Source: Algoriphagus lacus (lineage in GTDB: Bacteria > Bacteroidota > Bacteroidia > Cytophagales > Cyclobacteriaceae). Taken from it: a DNA stretch of 64,000 bases. The position numbers and the translations under genes were made by a program. How positions within the stretch are numbered: the stretch's first letter is position 1; the number at the start of each line of letters is the position of its first letter. Shown piece by piece: positions 36,765 through 44,254 of the stretch. The stretch covers positions 248,001 through 312,000 of the forward strand of contig NZ_QXML01000006.1 of NCBI RefSeq assembly GCF_003583985.1, in the 5' to 3' direction. The notes beneath the pieces were generated by a model. The model was not told where the DNA came from and searched no databases. It saw nothing but the letters and a program-made list of their open reading frames with translations.

Positions 36765-37968
36765 CGGAAGCGTAATTTTTCAAAATGCTCTTTGCCAAAG
36801 CTGATTTGTGAACCTCATCCGGACCGTCGTAAATCCGGGCTCCCCGCTCATGTCTATACCAGAAGGAAAGGAGGGTGTCATCGGTAATTCCCAATGCGCC
36901 GTGAACTTGAATAGCCCGGTCAATTACTTTCATCAGGACATCTGCCACGAAAAATTTGATAGTGGATATATCCTCTCTTACAGCTTTTGCTCCGAATTGC
37001 TGCATTTTTTGGGCCGTATCCAATACCATCAATCTACTGGCTTTGATCTCGGCACGACTTTCGGCAATCCAGTTTTGGATCGTTTGCTTTTCTGCCAAGG
37101 GTTTTCCCAAATCCAGTTCCCTCGAAAGTGCACGTTTACACATTAAATCAAAAACCCGTTCACAGATTCCGATCCAGCGCATGCAATGATGTATTCTTCC
37201 CGGTCCAAGCCGTTCCTGAGCCAGGGCAAAACCTTGACCTTCCAATCCGATGAGATTCCCAGCAGGGACAATGCAGTTTTCAAATTTCACTTCTCCATGA
37301 GAGAGGTAATCTTCCCCTGCCTCGCCCATGATGGGAATATTTCGGACCAGGTGGTAGCCAGGATTGTCCAAGGGCACTATGATCATGCTTGCCCGGTGAT
37401 AGGGCGATTCCGCATATGGATTAGTGACAGCCATTACGATGGTAAACGCTGCCCCATCGGCGGCAGTGGTAAACCATTTATGGCCATTGATGTGGTAATT
37501 ATCGCCCTTTCGAACTGCCGTGGTGCTGAGATGAACCGGATTGCTGCCTGCATGGGCTGGTTCTGTCATGGCAAAACAACTTCGTATTTCACCTTTTTGG
37601 AGCGGTTTTAGCCATTTTTCCTTTTGCTCCTCCGATCCAAAAAGATGGAGGAGTTCCATATTGCCAATGTCCGGAGCATTGCAGTTGAATACATAATGTC
37701 CGATTGGACTTTGACCAAGAATCTCAGAAACCTGGGCAAACTGAACCAAGTTCAAGCCAACACCTCCCTCTTCTTTGGAAAGGTGAGGGGCAAAAAGGCC
37801 AATAATTTTAGCTCTGGAACGGAGGGTTTCCAACTGTGGTAAAAAACTACGGAAGGGCCCGCTGACTACCTGTAAGTCAATAGGAAAAAGTTCTTTTTTG
37901 ACAAATTCACGGTATGTTTCAAGAAGTTCCGGAAGCGCTTCCTGAGGAAAATTTTGGGTCGAATGCAT
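36754..37968 (-). CDS. Acyl-CoA dehydrogenase, ACAD11-like
   Basis: A 404-residue FAD-dependent acyl-CoA dehydrogenase-fold protein. FAD/substrate-binding segments CFAMTEPAHAGSNP and GHKWFTTAADGA are present. Near the C-terminus the IYDGPDEVH segment sits where medium-chain enzymes have I-Y-E-G-T with the catalytic Glu; here that position is Asp381 and PDEVH is the signature of the ACAD10/11 branch. In that branch the domain is reported to remove the 4-phosphate and give an enoyl-CoA rather than simply desaturate. Between the SDR gene (nine-base gap) and the APH kinase (11-base overlap) in a compact operon. Confidence 0.9.
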   Translation of the reverse strand: MHSTQNFPQEALPELLETYREFVKKELFPIDLQVVSGPFRSFLPQLETLRSRAKIIGLFAPHLSKEEGGVGLNLVQFAQVSEILGQSPIGHYVFNCNAPDIGNMELLHLFGSEEQKEKWLKPLQKGEIRSCFAMTEPAHAGSNPVHLSTTAVRKGDNYHINGHKWFTTAADGAAFTIVMAVTNPYAESPYHRASMIIVPLDNPGYHLVRNIPIMGEAGEDYLSHGEVKFENCIVPAGNLIGLEGQGFALAQERLGPGRIHHCMRWIGICERVFDLMCKRALSRELDLGKPLAEKQTIQNWIAESRAEIKASRLMVLDTAQKMQQFGAKAVREDISTIKFFVADVLMKVIDRAIQVHGALGITDDTLLSFWYRHERGARIYDGPDEVHKSALAKSILKNYASDGK

Positions 37969-37977
37969 GCGTTGTGA

Positions 37978-38745
37978 TTAAATCGTAAAACCGCCGTCTG
38001 CTGTGAAAACACTTCCAGTGGAATAGGAGGAAGCCGGAGAGGCCAAGAATAGCGCCAAAGCTCCGATTTCTTCACTGGTACCGGCCCGTTTGATTGCCAG
38101 CTGCTTCATGATCATGGACATAATTTTATCATTTGTCCAGAGTGCTTCCGAGAATTTGGTTTGGATCAAGCCAGGACAAATCGCATTTACGCGGATTTTG
38201 GCTTCACCCCATTCTTTCGCAAATACTTTGGTCAGGGAAATCAATGCGGCTTTGGATACGGAATAGATCCCAAGACCCGTTTCGGGTGAAATTCCTCCGA
38301 TCGAACTGATATTGATTACAGAGGCAGCGGCGGACTTTCTGAGGTAGGGAAAGCAAAGCCGGCAAAGGTGGAATGGAGCCTTGACATTGACATCCATGAT
38401 TTTGTCGAAGGCCTCTAAGCTGGTCTCATGGACCGGTCCAAATACCGGATTGGATGCTGCATTATTCACCAGAATATCAATTGTTCCGTATTTCGCAACT
38501 GTTTTTTCCACAAGTCCGGGAAGCTCAGCCATATTGCCCACATTGCAGGCGATGCCGGTCACTTCATAGCCTTTGGCAATGAGCTTGTTGGCCATTTCAT
38601 CCAGCGCATCTTGCTTCCGGCTGCTGATTACAACTTTTGCTCCGGCAGCGGCAAATATTTCTGCGATGCTAAAGCCAATTCCTTTACTGGCGCCTGTCAC
38701 TAGCGCAACTTTTCCCTCAAGGGAAAAAACAGAGGATAAATCCAT
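37978..38745 (-). CDS. Short-chain dehydrogenase/reductase, first gene of the acyl-CoA operon
   Basis: A 255-residue SDR with cofactor motif VALVTGASKGIGFSIAE, NNAAS, catalytic Ser147/148 in INISSIGG, and Tyr161-x-x-x-Lys165 in YSVSKAALIS. The C-terminus ends ASSYSTGSVFTADGGFTI, as in 3-oxoacyl or 3-hydroxyacyl reductases. The ATG at 38745 is chosen; a longer reading from 38856 adds 37 residues without homology. It precedes the ACAD11-like, APH and 3-hydroxyacyl-CoA dehydrogenase genes with gaps of 9, -11 and 6 bases. In that setting it may reduce a 4-oxoacyl-CoA to 4-hydroxyacyl-CoA, like LvaD. The 207-base region upstream holds no clear promoter hit. Confidence 0.9.
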   Translation of the reverse strand: MDLSSVFSLEGKVALVTGASKGIGFSIAEIFAAAGAKVVISSRKQDALDEMANKLIAKGYEVTGIACNVGNMAELPGLVEKTVAKYGTIDILVNNAASNPVFGPVHETSLEAFDKIMDVNVKAPFHLCRLCFPYLRKSAAASVINISSIGGISPETGLGIYSVSKAALISLTKVFAKEWGEAKIRVNAICPGLIQTKFSEALWTNDKIMSMIMKQLAIKRAGTSEEIGALALFLASPASSYSTGSVFTADGGFTI

Positions 38746-38951
38746 GTGATTTGGGTTATATTTAAACATTAAGATAGGAAAAAATAGGTGAGGTAAAAGT
38801 GAACAGGGAGTTACATTTAACGCTAACCTGATAAAAATCAATTCATCAAAACCCAAATGAAATTGAGAAGGACCCTAGCTAAAAACCTCAGGAATAGCTT
38901 ATAAGGCCATGCTAGATTTCAAAAGATTTAAGAAATTCAAATAATAACCAC

Positions 38952-39920
38952 ATGAAAGAACTCATTTTCACCCAAACTGGGCTTCCGTTAGATGTCCTTC
39001 AGTTAATTGATGGACCTGTTCCGACTCCTAAACCGCATGAAGTATTGATCAAGGTAACAGCAAGGAACATCAATCCTTCGGATATCATGTTTATACGAGG
39101 TATGTACGGAATTACTCCTAAGCTGCCAAGCAGTGCAGGATTTGAAGCTTGCGGTGTGGTGGAGAAGGGAGATGAAACTGGAAAAATTAAGGCCGGAACT
39201 CGGGTCATGTTTACCGCGATAGGCACTTGGAGAGAATATGTATGTGTTCCTGCGGCTTTGGTTATTCCTGTTCCTGACGCAATGCCGGACGAAGTGGCTT
39301 GTCAGGCTTTCGTCAATCCCATGACTGCTTATGGGATGATTGAAAAATCAGGTTTGAAGGCAGGAGAGTGGCTGCTGATCACGGCAGGAGCTTCTGCGTT
39401 TGGGAAATTTGCCATCCAAATGGCTAAAGCGAAGGGGATAAAAGTAGCAGCTACTGTACGCCATGATGCTCAAAAAGCAGTTCTAAAAGAACTTGGGGCA
39501 GATTTGGTGATCAATTCGGAGACCGAAAAATTGCAGAAAGTCATTCCTGAACTTACTGAAGGCGGAGTTCATGTCATTTTTGATGCTGTAGGCGGATTGC
39601 TTGGTGCGAAGGCTTTGGCCTCATTGAGACCCAAAGGCCGAATGATGGTTTTCGGGGCGCTTGCCTTGGACAATATGTCAATCAACAGTGGGTTGCTGAT
39701 TTTTAGAGACTTGAAAATCGAAGGGTTTTGGTTGAGTACCTGGATTGAAGAAATGCCGGAGTCCGATCGGACTAAAGCTTTCCGAAACGTTTTTGGATTT
39801 TTGATGAAAGAGGATTCAAAAATCGACGTGGAAGGGAAGTTCACTTTGGATCAGTTTAAGGAAGCTTTGGCGGCCTATGATACTCCTGGGCGAAACGGAA
39901 AAATCCTTTTGGTTAGTTAA
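38952..39920 (+). CDS. MDR-family NADPH-dependent quinone/enoyl reductase
   Basis: A 322-residue medium-chain dehydrogenase/reductase without the catalytic zinc ligands (the usual Cys is replaced in ARNINPSDIMFIRG). The N-terminal GroES-like domain contains SAGFEACGVVEKG; the Rossmann domain has WLLITAGASAFGKFAIQMAK (AxxxxxG variant) and VHVIFDAVGG. This matches quinone oxidoreductase and mitochondrial-type 2-enoyl reductase (MECR) relatives, which reduce quinones or 2-enoyl thioesters with NADPH. It runs divergently from the acyl-CoA operon. A near-consensus -7 element TAGATTTC is at 38913-38920. Substrate unresolved. Confidence 0.88.
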   Translation: MKELIFTQTGLPLDVLQLIDGPVPTPKPHEVLIKVTARNINPSDIMFIRGMYGITPKLPSSAGFEACGVVEKGDETGKIKAGTRVMFTAIGTWREYVCVPAALVIPVPDAMPDEVACQAFVNPMTAYGMIEKSGLKAGEWLLITAGASAFGKFAIQMAKAKGIKVAATVRHDAQKAVLKELGADLVINSETEKLQKVIPELTEGGVHVIFDAVGGLLGAKALASLRPKGRMMVFGALALDNMSINSGLLIFRDLKIEGFWLSTWIEEMPESDRTKAFRNVFGFLMKEDSKIDVEGKFTLDQFKEALAAYDTPGRNGKILLVS

Positions 39921-39990
39921 TTTCTCAGGTTTTATTCGGCTAAAATTTGAGATATAGCCATCTTTGCGCTTTCACTTAAAAGATCACTTC

Positions 39991-40413
39991 ATGAATTGGG
40001 ATCAGCTGGACCAGCAACTCACCGAAATCGTACAAAAAAGAAATAAACTCAGTCAGATGGATTATAGCGATGAAAGCTATGACGACCTGGAGGAGGAATT
40101 GCATGATCTGGAAGATGAATTCAATGATGAATATGAGGTGGTTTTTGAGCCTCAGCTGGAAAAAATCTACTCCAAGCTCAAATCAGACACGGATATCCTT
40201 CTTCCTACAGCCTATTTGGCCAACAAATACAAGGAAATGCTCCCCGATGCCAAAGGAATAGTGACCTATGAGGTAAGCGGAAAAGAAGGGGTTCCAATCG
40301 AATCAGACCAGTTTGACAAGATGGATGTCCGAATTGTTTTGGTTCCCAATCCAGCGCGGTTTGTTCTGATTGTGAACGGAAAACCAATGAAAGACCTTTG
40401 GAGAAGCAGATAA
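39991..40413 (+). CDS. Conserved-looking acidic cytoplasmic protein, unknown function
   Basis: A 140-residue soluble protein. The first about 60 residues are helical and rich in Asp/Glu with heptad-like spacing (QQLTEIVQKRNKL, YDDLEEELHDLEDEFNDEY), probably a coiled coil; the second half is a compact alpha/beta domain (KGIVTYEVSGKEG, MDVRIVLVPNPARFVLIVNG). The ATG at 39991 is taken rather than an upstream TTG at 39964, which lies within a near-match -7 element (CATCTTTG, 39959-39966). Single-gene unit with a strong terminator. I recognise no domain. Confidence 0.75.
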   Translation: MNWDQLDQQLTEIVQKRNKLSQMDYSDESYDDLEEELHDLEDEFNDEYEVVFEPQLEKIYSKLKSDTDILLPTAYLANKYKEMLPDAKGIVTYEVSGKEGVPIESDQFDKMDVRIVLVPNPARFVLIVNGKPMKDLWRSR

Positions 40414-40452
40414 AAAAGAGAGGCTGTCAAAACTGACAGCCTCTCTTTTTTT
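40412..40452. terminator. Bidirectional Rho-independent terminator
   Basis: Perfect 18-base-pair stem (AAAAAAGAGAGGCTGTCA / TGACAGCCTCTCTTTTTT) with AAAC loop between two convergent genes; it starts inside the stop codon of the plus-strand gene and reaches that of the amidohydrolase. Confidence 0.93.
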
Positions 40453-41881
40453 ATTCCTTCGATTCTTTTGTTTTTACCCAAGCTTTAATCTCACTCAACA
40501 TTCGATCTAGTTCTTCTCTGGAGTAGTATTTTCCTTCGGCAATTACAGATTCAATGCTTAGGGTATTTTCGATTTTTTCCAGAGGGTTGGAGTTCAAAAT
40601 GACCAAACTGGCCCTTTTCCCGGCTTCAACAGATCCGTACTCTTTTTCCAAACCAAAATAGGATGGGCCGTTGAGAATTGATGCCTGAAGTGCTTGGAGC
40701 GGACTGAGACCATACTTGACCATCAACGCCAATTCCCGGTGAATAGCCAATCCCGGGTAATCATAAGTATTCAGGTAGCCTGCATCTGTGCCAGCGATGA
40801 TTTTCATTCCGGATTTCTGTACCAACGGAAGCAATCTTGCCGCAGCCTCAAATTGAAGTTTTCTATTTTTACGGCTTGTGGAGTCCTCTTTTGCATAGCG
40901 CTCAATCCTCCATTGATAGCTTTCCTTCAGTTTTGGACCGAGGTAACTCAGGATAGTGTCGCCGGAAAAATTCAAAGAATCCAGATAAGCGATGTTGTAA
41001 CTGATGAGTAAAGTTGGAACCACTCCAGTTCCCTGCGCAGCAAATTTTCTAAAGTTTGATTCTGCTACAGAATCCGATAAGGTACTGAACTGAAGTTCGT
41101 TGGCTTCCTCCGGTGAAAGCTTGTTTGAGATTTTTTCATCTCTAATTCGCATTTCTTCTGCAGTCGCAGCTCGCAGCAAATAACCCTGATGCTCGATGGT
41201 TGTCAGACCTGCCAGCGAAATCTCATCCAAGGTAATTCCCGGATGAACATGGCCGGAAACAGACCAGCCACGACTTTTTGCTTTTCGGGTCGCAGACAAA
41301 AACAGCTCGGGTGAAAGTGCATTATCCGTGATTTTTACAAAATCGACTTTAAGCTTATCCAATGAATCCAACGCTTGGTCCAACTCTTCTACCGTTCCAA
41401 CTTCCAAATCTCCGGGCCAAATGGAGTTTTTTCCTTCGATTTTTGGGCCGGAGGTAAAAATCCTGGGACCTATCCGTGTCCCTGAATTGACCTCATTTCT
41501 CCATTTCAAAACTTCTGGTGCAATATCTCCAGCCGCATCACGGACAGCCGTAACTCCAAAAGCCAAATAGAGCGGGAGCAACTGCTCGTTTTCATCTACA
41601 TAGTCAGCTCCTCCAAAGTGAACGTGATTATCCCAAAGACCAGGTAAAATAAATTTTGAGGTGGCGTCAATTTCGGTTTTTCCCGAAAATTGGGTCAACA
41701 AGCTATCTCCGCCCGTGAGAAGAATCGAATCCCCTTGGATCAGGATGACTTGATTTTGGAAAATTTCTCCGGTAGAAACCTCAATCAGTGCTCCATTCTT
41801 GATCAAAAGATCTACTTCCTTTTTCGAAGTACAGGCAAATGAAAGTCCCAAGGCAATAAAGGCCCCAATTAAAAATTTCAT
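40451..41881 (-). CDS. Amidohydrolase family lipoprotein
   Basis: A 476-residue metal-dependent hydrolase. The ATG at 41881 is taken because it opens a lipoprotein signal peptide (MKFLIGAFIALGLSFACTS, Cys17) followed by the typical N-terminal beta sandwich. Metal-binding motifs: WDNHVHFGG (H-x-H), SGHVHPG, TIEHQG and AGTDAGYLN with the metal Asp; VEAGKRASLVILNSNPLEKI closes the domain. Relatives include imidazolonepropionase-like, prolidase-like and enamidase-type enzymes, so the substrate (a cyclic amide or peptide) cannot be set. Anchored at a membrane outside the cytoplasm. TetR-type gene lies 86 bases upstream on the same strand and may regulate or be co-transcribed with it. Confidence 0.9.
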   Translation of the reverse strand: MKFLIGAFIALGLSFACTSKKEVDLLIKNGALIEVSTGEIFQNQVILIQGDSILLTGGDSLLTQFSGKTEIDATSKFILPGLWDNHVHFGGADYVDENEQLLPLYLAFGVTAVRDAAGDIAPEVLKWRNEVNSGTRIGPRIFTSGPKIEGKNSIWPGDLEVGTVEELDQALDSLDKLKVDFVKITDNALSPELFLSATRKAKSRGWSVSGHVHPGITLDEISLAGLTTIEHQGYLLRAATAEEMRIRDEKISNKLSPEEANELQFSTLSDSVAESNFRKFAAQGTGVVPTLLISYNIAYLDSLNFSGDTILSYLGPKLKESYQWRIERYAKEDSTSRKNRKLQFEAAARLLPLVQKSGMKIIAGTDAGYLNTYDYPGLAIHRELALMVKYGLSPLQALQASILNGPSYFGLEKEYGSVEAGKRASLVILNSNPLEKIENTLSIESVIAEGKYYSREELDRMLSEIKAWVKTKESKE

Positions 41882-41967
41882 GTGTTTATAATTGATTTTA
41901 ATTGGCCACATGGAAGGCCCTGAATAATCATCCCCCTGTGAGAGAAGCTTTTCTAATGGGCATTTCA

Positions 41968-42663
41968 TCAGAATAGGCTGGTTTGAACGATAGCCGGTCT
42001 GCTGGCTTGAATTGTCCCTCTGAGCATGTCTTGCATCAGTTTGATAAATCCCGGTAACCAGGCTTCTGCACTGATTTTAGCTTCTTTTCCTTCGTAACCA
42101 ACAGGACCGCTCATCTTTTCGAAACCAATGATCATGCTCCAAATGGTATAAAAGGTGATTTCAGGCTGAAGTTCCGGTCGAATGCTTCCATCTTTAATTC
42201 CAATCGAGACCATCTGAATTCCCAATTTGACAGGCTCATGGTGGATTTCAAGAAGCTTGTGGAAATGAATGGAATCCAGTATCAATGGATCAATTTCCAT
42301 TCTTTGGGCAGGTTCGTTGTATTTTTTCAGCACATCCAGGAAGTGCAAAATCGCTTGGTAATAAACTGGATGTTCCTTGGAGAAAAAGACAATTTTACCC
42401 ACCAAGTCCGTGATCATTTCCAATCCGTTTTTGCCTTTGGACCGAAGCACTTCACGGAACTCTTCCTTGAACTGATCGAAGGCTTTTTTGGTCAAGGCCA
42501 TGAACAGGTCTTCCTTGTTTTTATAGTAAAAATAGGTCAGACCTTTGCTGATTCCTGCCCGTTTGGCCACGTCTTCCATCCGGGTAGACTGAAAGCCTTT
42601 GGTTGTGAAAAGTGCGACCGCCGAATCCAGAATGAGTTTTTCCTTGTTTTTTTCTCCTGCCAT
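41968..42663 (-). CDS. TetR/AcrR family transcriptional regulator
   Basis: A 231-residue DNA-binding repressor type protein. Residues about 5-55 are the HTH domain: ILDSAVALFTTKGFQSTRME followed by DVAKRAGISKGLTYFYYKNKEDLF. The rest is the all-helical ligand-binding/dimer domain. The ATG at 42663 fits the family length and follows an exact -7 promoter element; a longer reading to 42786 would run into the tyrS terminator. Its ligand is unknown; the next gene downstream on the same strand is the amidohydrolase lipoprotein. Confidence 0.92.
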   Translation of the reverse strand: MAGEKNKEKLILDSAVALFTTKGFQSTRMEDVAKRAGISKGLTYFYYKNKEDLFMALTKKAFDQFKEEFREVLRSKGKNGLEMITDLVGKIVFFSKEHPVYYQAILHFLDVLKKYNEPAQRMEIDPLILDSIHFHKLLEIHHEPVKLGIQMVSIGIKDGSIRPELQPEITFYTIWSMIIGFEKMSGPVGYEGKEAKISAEAWLPGFIKLMQDMLRGTIQASRPAIVQTSLF

Positions 42664-42693
42664 GAGTGAAAATGTAACTTTCAAAAGTGAGCT

Positions 42694-42701
42694 CAAAGAT
42701 A
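42694..42701 (-). promoter_or_regulatory. -7 promoter element TATCTTTG (minus strand)
   Basis: Exact TAnnTTTG on the minus strand, ending 30 bases before the start codon of the TetR gene; it confirms the ATG at 42663 as the start. Confidence 0.65.
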
Positions 42702-42751
42702 TTAAATCGGAGTCAAAAACGAGCGTGCTATTTTGTTGGGTAGGAAATAAT

Positions 42752-42783
42752 AAAAGGCCTTGGAATTGATTCCAAGGCCTTTT
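42752..42783 (-). terminator. Rho-independent terminator of tyrS
   Basis: Perfect 14-base-pair stem AAAAGGCCTTGGAA / TTCCAAGGCCTTTT with four-base loop, read on the minus strand into a TTTTATTATTT tail, 18 bases after the tyrS stop. Confidence 0.9.
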
Positions 42784-42801
42784 CAACTGGCTGTCAGCTG
42801 T

Positions 42802-44094
42802 TTATTTTACTTCCAGTATGTAATAATTTTTCTTGCCTTTCTGGACCAGTAAGTACTTGTTTTGAAGTAGGCTGAAGGTCAAGGGAGCATTGGGATCCGC
42901 TACTTTTTCTTTGTTAATGCTTACCCCACCTCCTTGAATCATTTTGCGAGCCTCGCCTTTGGAAGGGAAGATCTGCGCTTGGGTTTTTTCACCAAACAAA
43001 TCCAAAATACTTTCGATGCCGACGAATTCCTCCTTGCTGATTTGAACTTGTGGGACACCCTCAAAAACAGCCAGAAATGTCCTCTCGTCTAAGGAAGCAA
43101 GGTCTTCGGTGGAAGATTTGCCAAAGAGAATTTCTGAAGCTTTTACCGCCATTTCATAGTCTTCTTTGCTATGAACCATGGTAGTTACTTGCTTGGCAAT
43201 TTCCTTTTGGAGCAATCTTAAATGTGGAGCCTCAGCTTGCTCGGCTTCGAGTTTTTCGATGGTTTCTTTGTCCAATACCGTGAAGATTCGGATATATTTT
43301 GAAGCATCTTCATCGGACACATTCAGCCAAAACTGGTAGAAGGCATATGGTGAGGTCTTTTCCGGATCCAGCCAAACTGAACCACTTTCAGTTTTGCCAA
43401 ACTTGGTTCCGTCTGCTTTGGTAATCAATGGAACAGTCAATGCAAAGGCACTTCCTCCACCCATTCTTCGGATCAGCTCGGTTCCGGTTACAATATTGCC
43501 CCACTGATCAGAGCCGCCCAGTTGGATGGTGCAGTTTTTGTTTTTCCAAAGGTGATAGAAATCATACCCCTGAATCAATTGATAGGTGAATTCTGTGAAA
43601 GAAAGACCGTTTCCATCTTCCAGACGTCTTTTAACACTGTCTTTGGACATCATGTAGTTTACCGTGATGTGCTTTCCTACATCCCGGATAAATTCCAGAA
43701 AGGAAAATTTTGACATCCAGTCGTAATTGTTGACTAGTTCGGCTTTGTTGGCTGTATCACCTGAGAAGTCCAGAAACTTGGAAAGCTGGCTTTGGATGCA
43801 GGCTACATTGTGATCAAGCGTAGTTTTGTCCAAGAGATTTCGCTCAGCAGATTTAAAGGAAGGGTCTCCGATCATCCCGGTTGCTCCACCTACCAGCGCA
43901 AATGGCTTATGTCCGGACCGCTGGAAATGCAGCAAGGTCATCACACCTACCAAATGGCCGATATGGAGGGAATCAGCAGTTGGATCAAAACCCAGATAGG
44001 CTGAAGCCATGCCTTTGCTCAGGTGTTCTTCAATTTCCGGGGTCATGTCCTGGAGCATTCCTCTCCATCTCAGCTCTTCTATAAATGAATTCAT
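42802..44094 (-). CDS. tyrS: Tyrosyl-tRNA synthetase
   Basis: A 430-residue class I aminoacyl-tRNA synthetase that charges tRNA-Tyr. Signatures: [19 protein letters not shown] (HIGH motif), [14 protein letters not shown] with tyrosine/ATP-binding residues, KFGKTESG in the place of KMSKS (KFGKS variant of bacterial TyrS), and a C-terminal S4-like RNA-binding domain ([17 protein letters not shown]). The ATG at 44094 gives the family N-terminus [13 protein letters not shown] and follows a consensus -7 element; the alternative start 30 bases upstream is less likely. Ends on its own terminator. Confidence 0.96.
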   Translation of the reverse strand: MNSFIEELRWRGMLQDMTPEIEEHLSKGMASAYLGFDPTADSLHIGHLVGVMTLLHFQRSGHKPFALVGGATGMIGDPSFKSAERNLLDKTTLDHNVACIQSQLSKFLDFSGDTANKAELVNNYDWMSKFSFLEFIRDVGKHITVNYMMSKDSVKRRLEDGNGLSFTEFTYQLIQGYDFYHLWKNKNCTIQLGGSDQWGNIVTGTELIRRMGGGSAFALTVPLITKADGTKFGKTESGSVWLDPEKTSPYAFYQFWLNVSDEDASKYIRIFTVLDKETIEKLEAEQAEAPHLRLLQKEIAKQVTTMVHSKEDYEMAVKASEILFGKSSTEDLASLDERTFLAVFEGVPQVQISKEEFVGIESILDLFGEKTQAQIFPSKGEARKMIQGGGVSINKEKVADPNAPLTFSLLQNKYLLVQKGKKNYYILEVK

Positions 44095-44121
44095 CGAAAA
44101 AGGGTCGTTTTTATTAGCGTG

Positions 44122-44129
44122 CAAATATA
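44122..44129 (-). promoter_or_regulatory. -7 promoter element TATATTTG (minus strand)
   Basis: Exact TAnnTTTG on the minus strand, ending 27 bases before the tyrS ATG. About 19 bases further upstream is TTTCG, a near match to the -33 TTTG. The leader shows no obvious T-box. Confidence 0.65.
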
Positions 44130-44254
44130 GTCCTTCGAGCCTGAGTATCGAAAGGAAGATCAGGCTTTCGGTAGGATTCCTTTTCCGTTCTTAAAATCGA
44201 GAAGAAACTCCGCCTTGTTTTTTGTTTACTTTGAATCCAAACTTAAACTACCCT

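Noticed and set aside
38746..38951. 206-base region between the SDR and MDR genes examined for a small gene or RNA.
   Set aside because: Only a near-match promoter for the MDR gene was found; nothing else supported.
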